From contig OY740774.1 of NCBI GenBank assembly GCA_963513935.1, forward strand, positions 98,525,668 through 98,589,667: DNA of 64,000 bases. The letters run 5' to 3'. The translations under genes and the position numbers were made by a program. The notes beneath the pieces were generated by a model. It ran no database searches and was not told the DNA's origin. It saw only the letters and a list, made by a program, of their open reading frames with translations. The DNA is from Aphrophora alni. Taxonomy: Eukaryota; Arthropoda; Insecta; Hemiptera; Aphrophoridae. Below are positions 59,972-64,000 of this stretch, in pieces (the stretch's first letter is position 1; every line of letters begins with the position of its first letter).

Positions 59972-60190
59972 CTCTCGGTATCATTGCCTTTTAAAAAAAG
60001 AAGAATACAACTAAAAATAAATAGCCTTTGAAAATACTCTGATAGCGTCAGGGTTGGAAAAGAACAAGCATTGGTAGAGAGAGAGTTAGAACTACATGAA
60101 AAAGTTGTAGAAGGGGCTAGGTTCCCAAGGGATTGCAACCCGTACTCACTATAAATGAGCCCCTGAGGGGTTGTGGTTAGTACAACAAGA
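59972..60190 (+). repeat. SINE-like copy 8
   Basis: ACTCTCGGTATCATTGCC, TTTTAAAAAAAGAAGAA, AAAATACTCTGATAGCGTCA, GGGTTGGAAAAGAACAAGCA, TTGGTAGAGAGAGAG, AACTACATGAAAAAGTTGTA, GGCTAGGTTCCCAAGGGATT, GAGCCCCTGAGGGG: the most complete tail in the window. The 99-codon minus-strand frame across it is a translation of the repeat. Confidence 0.75.
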
Positions 60191-63055
60191 AGGGGCTGTT
60201 CAGTATCGAAATACGAAATACACAGAATAGACAAAAATTATAGTTGGTGATTTTTTAAATACTTAAATATACTTTAGTATAGAGTATATTGTGATAAAAA
60301 TTCTATGTCCCAATGCTCTATTTTGAGGTACTTTGAGCTCAAAAAAGTGGTTTTGGGAGTGATGTCTGTAGATTGTCATGTGTGCTGTTCTCTGCAGCCC
60401 AAAGTTAAAGATCTTTATGATAAGATTTGACATGCAGACATTTTTTGGAAGATCTCCAAATATATTTTAAAATTTTGTCGATAACTCGAAATTTGGGTGT
60501 AGTTAAAAAAAAGATGTTTACAAAATCGGCTATAAATTACTGTATGAGGCTTCTAAGGGGGTTAAAAAACTCCCCCAAGAAGCTGTTATAAAATATCTAA
60601 TTTCATAAAATCGGGCTTACCGATAGTGTAGAAAATGTTTCTGTATAATGTTAGGATTAATATCTTGGACTTGCATGTAAGTATAACAAAATTACAGTTA
60701 AGTAATAATAATTATTACAATTGTAAAGATAATGAATTTTGACCGCCATAATTAAAAAATCAATTTCAATAAACACATCTTATATAAAGATTTAAATATA
60801 TTTCAAACATATTTTGAGAAGTATTGTTAAGCAAGTCTTGTATCATGGGCAAAAACTCAGTAGTATTGTCAATGAGGGAAGTTAGAGACACATATTATTT
60901 TTTGTTTTATTGGTAACTAGAGCAATATTTTCACAGTTTTTGTACATTAGAAAATAATATAATGTATATGACCAAATCCATAAACTAGTCAGTGTTTTGC
61001 GGAAATGATCGGAGCAAAGTTTAAAGTACTACATTATTTTAAATTCCTCAAAATTTAATCTCGTTTGGCTAACAGAACTGTGAGCATGTAATATAGTAAA
61101 ATGTATTTAGTTTATTTCTATTGTTATTTATAATACACTATGTAGTTCGCTTTGTTAAGTAGATAATTATCAATCTGATATTATCAGATATTATAAGATA
61201 CTATCAGTAATAAATTTATCAGTTTCCATTTGCTAAATTCCATAGTCGTAATTTGTCTCGGTAGTAAACTATATCTTTATTGTTATTTATCTTTAACAAT
61301 CTATCATAATTGAATGATGGTTTTAATAATAATCCAATCAACGTCTTTATTCGGGATATGTTAAGTTAACTTAAAACTATTTAACTCCTACATCAACTAT
61401 TGTCTTTTTATAAAACTAATGAAACCAAATTCTAAACATGTGATTTGTATTACAATACATAGTTTACACGTGTTCAGATTTAATCATCTGTCCACACTAA
61501 AACATGTGATTTATATTATAACATTCATAAGCCTAACTTAAAACATATGATAAGAAATAAACATATTGTTCAGAGGATCTCAGTTTAAGAGGTTAATATG
61601 TAATACTTTACGATATCTTTTTTAACAATAATTGGTATACACACCAAACTCTACCTGTGTACTCTTCAAGGCATTGTAAATATTTGTTAAATTTCATCAA
61701 CATTTAACCTGTTGTTTTTATGGAGTAGATTGTAAAAAATTGGCTGGAAGCTGTGATTAAGAAGGCCAATACATATCTACAGCCCAAAACGGCTAGATAG
61801 ATTTATAGATCATTTTCACTCATCGCAGCTTTAAGTATTGTTGTGAAATACATAGAAATAACCCAGAAAAAAAACAAAAAACATAAATACCCTGGAATGA
61901 AAACAAAAATCATGTTTTTTTTGTCGGTATGGGTAAAACTCGGAATTTCGAAGACTATTGAAATTGTTAGTAACTTTGCCAGTTCTTTCTTTTTCGGTTA
62001 AAAATTTAGCTTTAACAGTAATTGTTAAATAAAAATTCTGTTTTTTAATTTCCAACAAGGAATTTAAAAATCATAACTAAAAGTTTATTTGTTAATTGGA
62101 ACATCTTTACATCTAAATACTTACAATATGTAAGTCTTGTCGAGGTATTGTTGTTTCTTACCTGGAAAAATAAACATTAGTTAAAAAACATTCTTTCTGT
62201 TTGCACTTATAAAAATTAAACAATTTGTGATTACAGTTATTATATATTTAAAATGTTTACTAACAATTAGTTACTAAGTAGAAAACTTTTTTTTTCTTTT
62301 TTTTTTAAATAAAAACATTATAACTTTGGAAATAGATATTGAGTTTAGAACTTGTACAGACAGTTTGTACTTTAAGTTTTGAAATTGTAGGTACTGAAAA
62401 TAAAGACTTTATTTGGTATATTTTCAAAATGGGCGCCGTTTAAAATGCTTATTGTTTAAAATTTCGACAACTGTTTACACGAAAAAAAAGTTTCCTCTTT
62501 TAACCACAACTTAACTGCTTGTTTTAAGGAAAATGTTGGGTGTTTAGACAATTAAACAAATTAAATTTTGGTTTTTTGTTGAAAACTTTATTTTTCTGCA
62601 TTGACGTATAGAACAAAATTTTAAGCATAGTTTTATTTGTCGTTAATAGCGGAAAATTTTGTCTCTTGTAATTTTGTGCACAGTTAACAGTTTTAAGATA
62701 TTAAATTTGATATTTATTGTCCATGTTATTACAAAAAAAGAATTCATCATATGTGTATGCACATTGCTAAACTTAAACCTTAACTTAACATTACTTAATA
62801 TGGTAACATAGAAGCAATACTACATTTCAAAGTTAAAACTTGTTTGGGATGGAAAAAAAATCATATGTATAAAATACAACTTCTGTATCTCAAAAACGAA
62901 AGCTTAATATTCGACGGCATCGTTTTGAAAAATAGATGAAATAAAGGTTTTGGTTTGTACCACAAAATAAAAAATTATCAAATAAATGTAAATGTGAAAG
63001 AAGGAATTCCCAAAACGCAAATAAAACAATAAAACAATTAACGTTAGCAAGTTTA
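60191..63055. other. AT-rich DNA, no gene identified
   Basis: A small hairpin GGGGGTT-AAAAA-ACTCCCCC lies near 60,556-60,577. Otherwise no coding frame, repeat or structured RNA recognised. A 75-codon minus-strand frame at 61,831-62,058 is unrecognised. Confidence 0.45.
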
Positions 63056-63058
63056 ATA

Positions 63059-63105
63059 AACCCTTATGTACATTTCGGTAACATAACTACCATCATCACA
63101 GAGCT
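63059..63105 (-). ncRNA. Hammerhead-like motif, solitary
   Basis: Minus strand: AGCUCU, then GUGAUGA (C3 changed to G, otherwise CUGANGA), extra U, stem II GGUAG-UUAUG-UUACC with the outer four pairs Watson-Crick, GAAA, palindrome AUGUACAU, A at the cleavage position (AUA triplet), then AGGGUU pairing with AGCUCU over six positions (two wobbles). No inverted partner was found nearby. Confidence 0.45.
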
Positions 63106-63260
63106 ATAAACCTATACTCTCTGTATTAAACTTTCGAACGTTGTGTTAGTGTTTTAAATGTGGTTTGGGGATTACATCCTTCATATTTTATTAACCACAA
63201 AGCTCATTGGAAGTTGTATCTAATATAAATTCAATTTCTTTTATATTTTGTAAATTATAA

Positions 63261-63317
<57 letters not shown>

Positions 63318-64000
63318 CGGATTGACAGGCAACTAAGAATTCTTTAAAATTATATTCGATAGCTTTATTTTGACAATCCCATCAGCCAAACCAGTTTATA
63401 AATAAGGCGATTGCGGCTTCCGTTAATAAAAGCTGGTTTAAAAATCAGAGATAAATTTTTCTACTTTAAAAACAAAGCTGAAATTTTTCTGCATATTACA
63501 CTAATGCGAATCATGACGCGATCGAAGACTAAACTCTTCGCCCTCTCCTTTAAAATCAGTTGCTTGCCATACTTTGTGTAGTGTAGGCCTGTGTGGTTTT
63601 GTCTGATCATATTTGGATTCATTAGTAGACTTGATTGCTCAGGGCTAGTTTTAGGTTTGAGTTCTTTTCTTTGGTTATAGATTTAGTTTAAGTTTCCAAC
63701 ATGGCCGTAGGCTACTAGGCTATGCTAGTGTTTTTCTCCTTTAAGTGCTAATTGATTTATATTCACCAAACATCCTTTGTTAGATTTTATAGATGCAAAT
63801 GAAGAGAAATGTTCGTTAAACCACATTAATAGTAATCACAATTCTTCAATATTAAACAATTTCATAACCAGAACAAATTAGTAATGCCGAGTTAGTAATT
63901 GTTTAAAAATGATTGGAAAGTTAACCTTTGATCAACGGGAAGTTTGGAAACTCTGAAGTTGTTAATAGTAAATGGAAAAAAACATTCGAAATAAAATCAC
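63106..64000. other. AT-rich DNA with a (TA)n tract
   Basis: A (TA)n run lies at 63,264-63,316. No gene, repeat family or RNA gene recognised up to the window end. Confidence 0.5.

Overview
This window looks like AT-rich, intron/intergenic-type DNA from an animal nuclear genome, most likely an insect or another arthropod. The basis is an uninterrupted (TTAGG)15 array (the arthropod telomere unit), many long (TA)n and (GA)n microsatellites, and remnants of arthropod-type transposons. There is no bacterial gene layout: no open reading frame longer than about 160 codons exists apart from dinucleotide-repeat artefacts, and I could not identify a single intact host gene. I cannot name the species.

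Layout. 1-13,580: sparse DNA holding a SINE-like copy (about 822-1,040), a decayed Mutator-like DNA transposon (about 1,683-2,799), an inverted-repeat element (about 3,179-3,590), a purine-biased simple-repeat block (6,781-7,335), a decayed short-period array (about 8,855-9,415), two local duplications, and a 274-bp (GA)n tract inside a SINE-like copy. 13,581-42,008: a direct tandem duplication. Copy A is 13,581-28,482 plus a few bases; copy B is 28,483-42,008; the period at the left edge is 14,902 bp. Both copies carry the same 5'-truncated jockey-like LINE fragment (minus strand), the same inverted-repeat elements and the same SINE-like copies, so the duplication came after those insertions. 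The main length difference is a 112-bp satellite with 18 units in copy A and 7 in copy B. 42,009-64,000: single-copy DNA with two RNase H-bearing LINE 3' fragments (about 46,855-47,600 and 58,340-59,330), a cluster of inverted repeats (50,757-52,616), the TTAGG block (53,281-53,355), and a Penelope-like element (PLE) tail (54,797-55,180).

Most interesting point. A divergent set of short elements, often arranged as fold-backs, shares a hammerhead-ribozyme-like core (CUGANGA, one extra base, stem II, GAAA) followed by a short palindrome in the stem III position and an NUH triplet. In several members the flanks pair to form stem I, and the stems differ in sequence between members while keeping their pairing. 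One member (55,100-55,139) lies directly downstream of a frame that reads like the C-terminal part of a PLE GIY-YIG endonuclease protein. Another (58,511-58,675) sits inside an RNase H LINE between 12-bp direct repeats. My reading is that these are PLE terminal repeats and their decayed solo derivatives, carrying type I hammerhead-like motifs. The conserved extra base after CUGANGA is unusual, and catalytic activity is unproven.
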